A model generated the notes under the pieces. It was not told the origin of the DNA, searched no databases, and saw only the letters and a list, made by a program, of their open reading frames with translations. The position numbers were made by a program, and so were the translations under genes. DNA of 5,446 nucleotides. Source: Nitrososphaerota archaeon (GTDB lineage: Archaea; Thermoproteota; Nitrososphaeria; Nitrososphaerales; Nitrosopumilaceae). The stretch is taken from positions 1 through 5,446 of the forward strand of contig JAGWGO010000116.1 in assembly GCA_028867395.1 (NCBI GenBank), in the 5' to 3' direction. Below are positions 5,366-5,446 of the stretch, piece after piece (within the stretch, counting starts at the first letter, position 1; every line of letters begins with the position of its first letter).

Positions 5366-5446
5366 ATGTCAGAAACAAAAAAAATTGATGCAAATTCATT
5401 GTATGCCTTACTACTACGTGAAGTAGAAAACGATTCAGTGCAAGAG
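5366..5446 (+). CDS. N-terminal fragment of an unidentified protein (3' truncated)
   Basis: An ATG at 5366 opens a frame that stays open for 27 codons to the window edge. The product begins MSETKKIDANSLYALLLREV and continues ENDSVQE. A short polar N-terminus followed by an amphipathic, helix-like LYALLLREVEND segment is all that can be seen. The start is supported by a possible GGTG ribosome binding site five bases upstream and by its position opposite the glnA start. The pattern Y-x-x-L-L-x-x-E followed by a serine loosely recalls the N-terminus of archaeal GINS-type replication proteins, which would fit a polymerase gene nearby, but this is a weak impression from too few residues and I assign no function. 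Confidence 0.6.
   Translation, partial: MSETKKIDANSLYALLLREVENDSVQE

Noticed and set aside
1..5446. Search for an undescribed multi-gene system (defence, mobile or biosynthetic)
   Set aside because: All long genes are recognisable housekeeping families, in mixed orientations and with uniform composition; only the small membrane protein and the truncated last gene are unassigned, which is not enough to propose a system.

Overview
The window looks like a stretch of ordinary archaeal chromosome. It holds the end of a family D DNA polymerase large subunit, an archaeal-type serine hydroxymethyltransferase, a group II chaperonin (thermosome) and a type I glutamine synthetase. PolD plus a thermosome excludes bacteria. 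The exact flavour of the thermosome and glutamine synthetase sequences, together with a base composition near 42% G+C (estimated by eye on a few lines, not counted over the window), suggests an ammonia-oxidising archaeon of the Nitrososphaerota/Thaumarchaeota. A Nitrosotenuis-like member is my best guess, but this is inference from remembered family sequences.

Layout: (1) 1-393 (+), the last 130 codons of PolD large subunit DP2, with its C-terminal zinc ribbon and a terminal PCNA-interaction-like motif. (2) 390-1712 (-), glyA, convergent with polD and sharing a CTAG stop overlap. (3) 1713-1827, a divergent promoter region with a similar AAGGGAA-TCG box in front of each gene. (4) 1828-3516 (+), the thermosome, ending in a Gly-Gly-Met tail. 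(5) 3571-3849 (+), a small three-helix membrane protein of unknown function; its start is better placed at an ATG 18 bases inside the longest frame. (6) 3846-5330 (-), glnA, convergent with the membrane protein and again overlapping it by CTAG. (7) 5331-5365, a 35-base divergent intergenic region. (8) 5366-5446 (+), the first 27 codons of an unidentified protein.

The genes serve replication, one-carbon metabolism, protein folding and nitrogen assimilation. They do not form an obvious pathway or operon: every adjacent pair is convergent or divergent except thermosome and membrane protein, and that pair has its own candidate promoter between them. The intergenic spaces are very tight, and candidate TATA boxes lie close enough to start codons to suggest leaderless or nearly leaderless mRNAs. 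I found no mobile element, CRISPR array, RNA gene, frameshift or defence system, and no strong candidate for an undescribed system. The most worthwhile observations are the two identical CTAG convergent overlaps, the mirrored box in the glyA/thermosome promoter region, and the small membrane protein.
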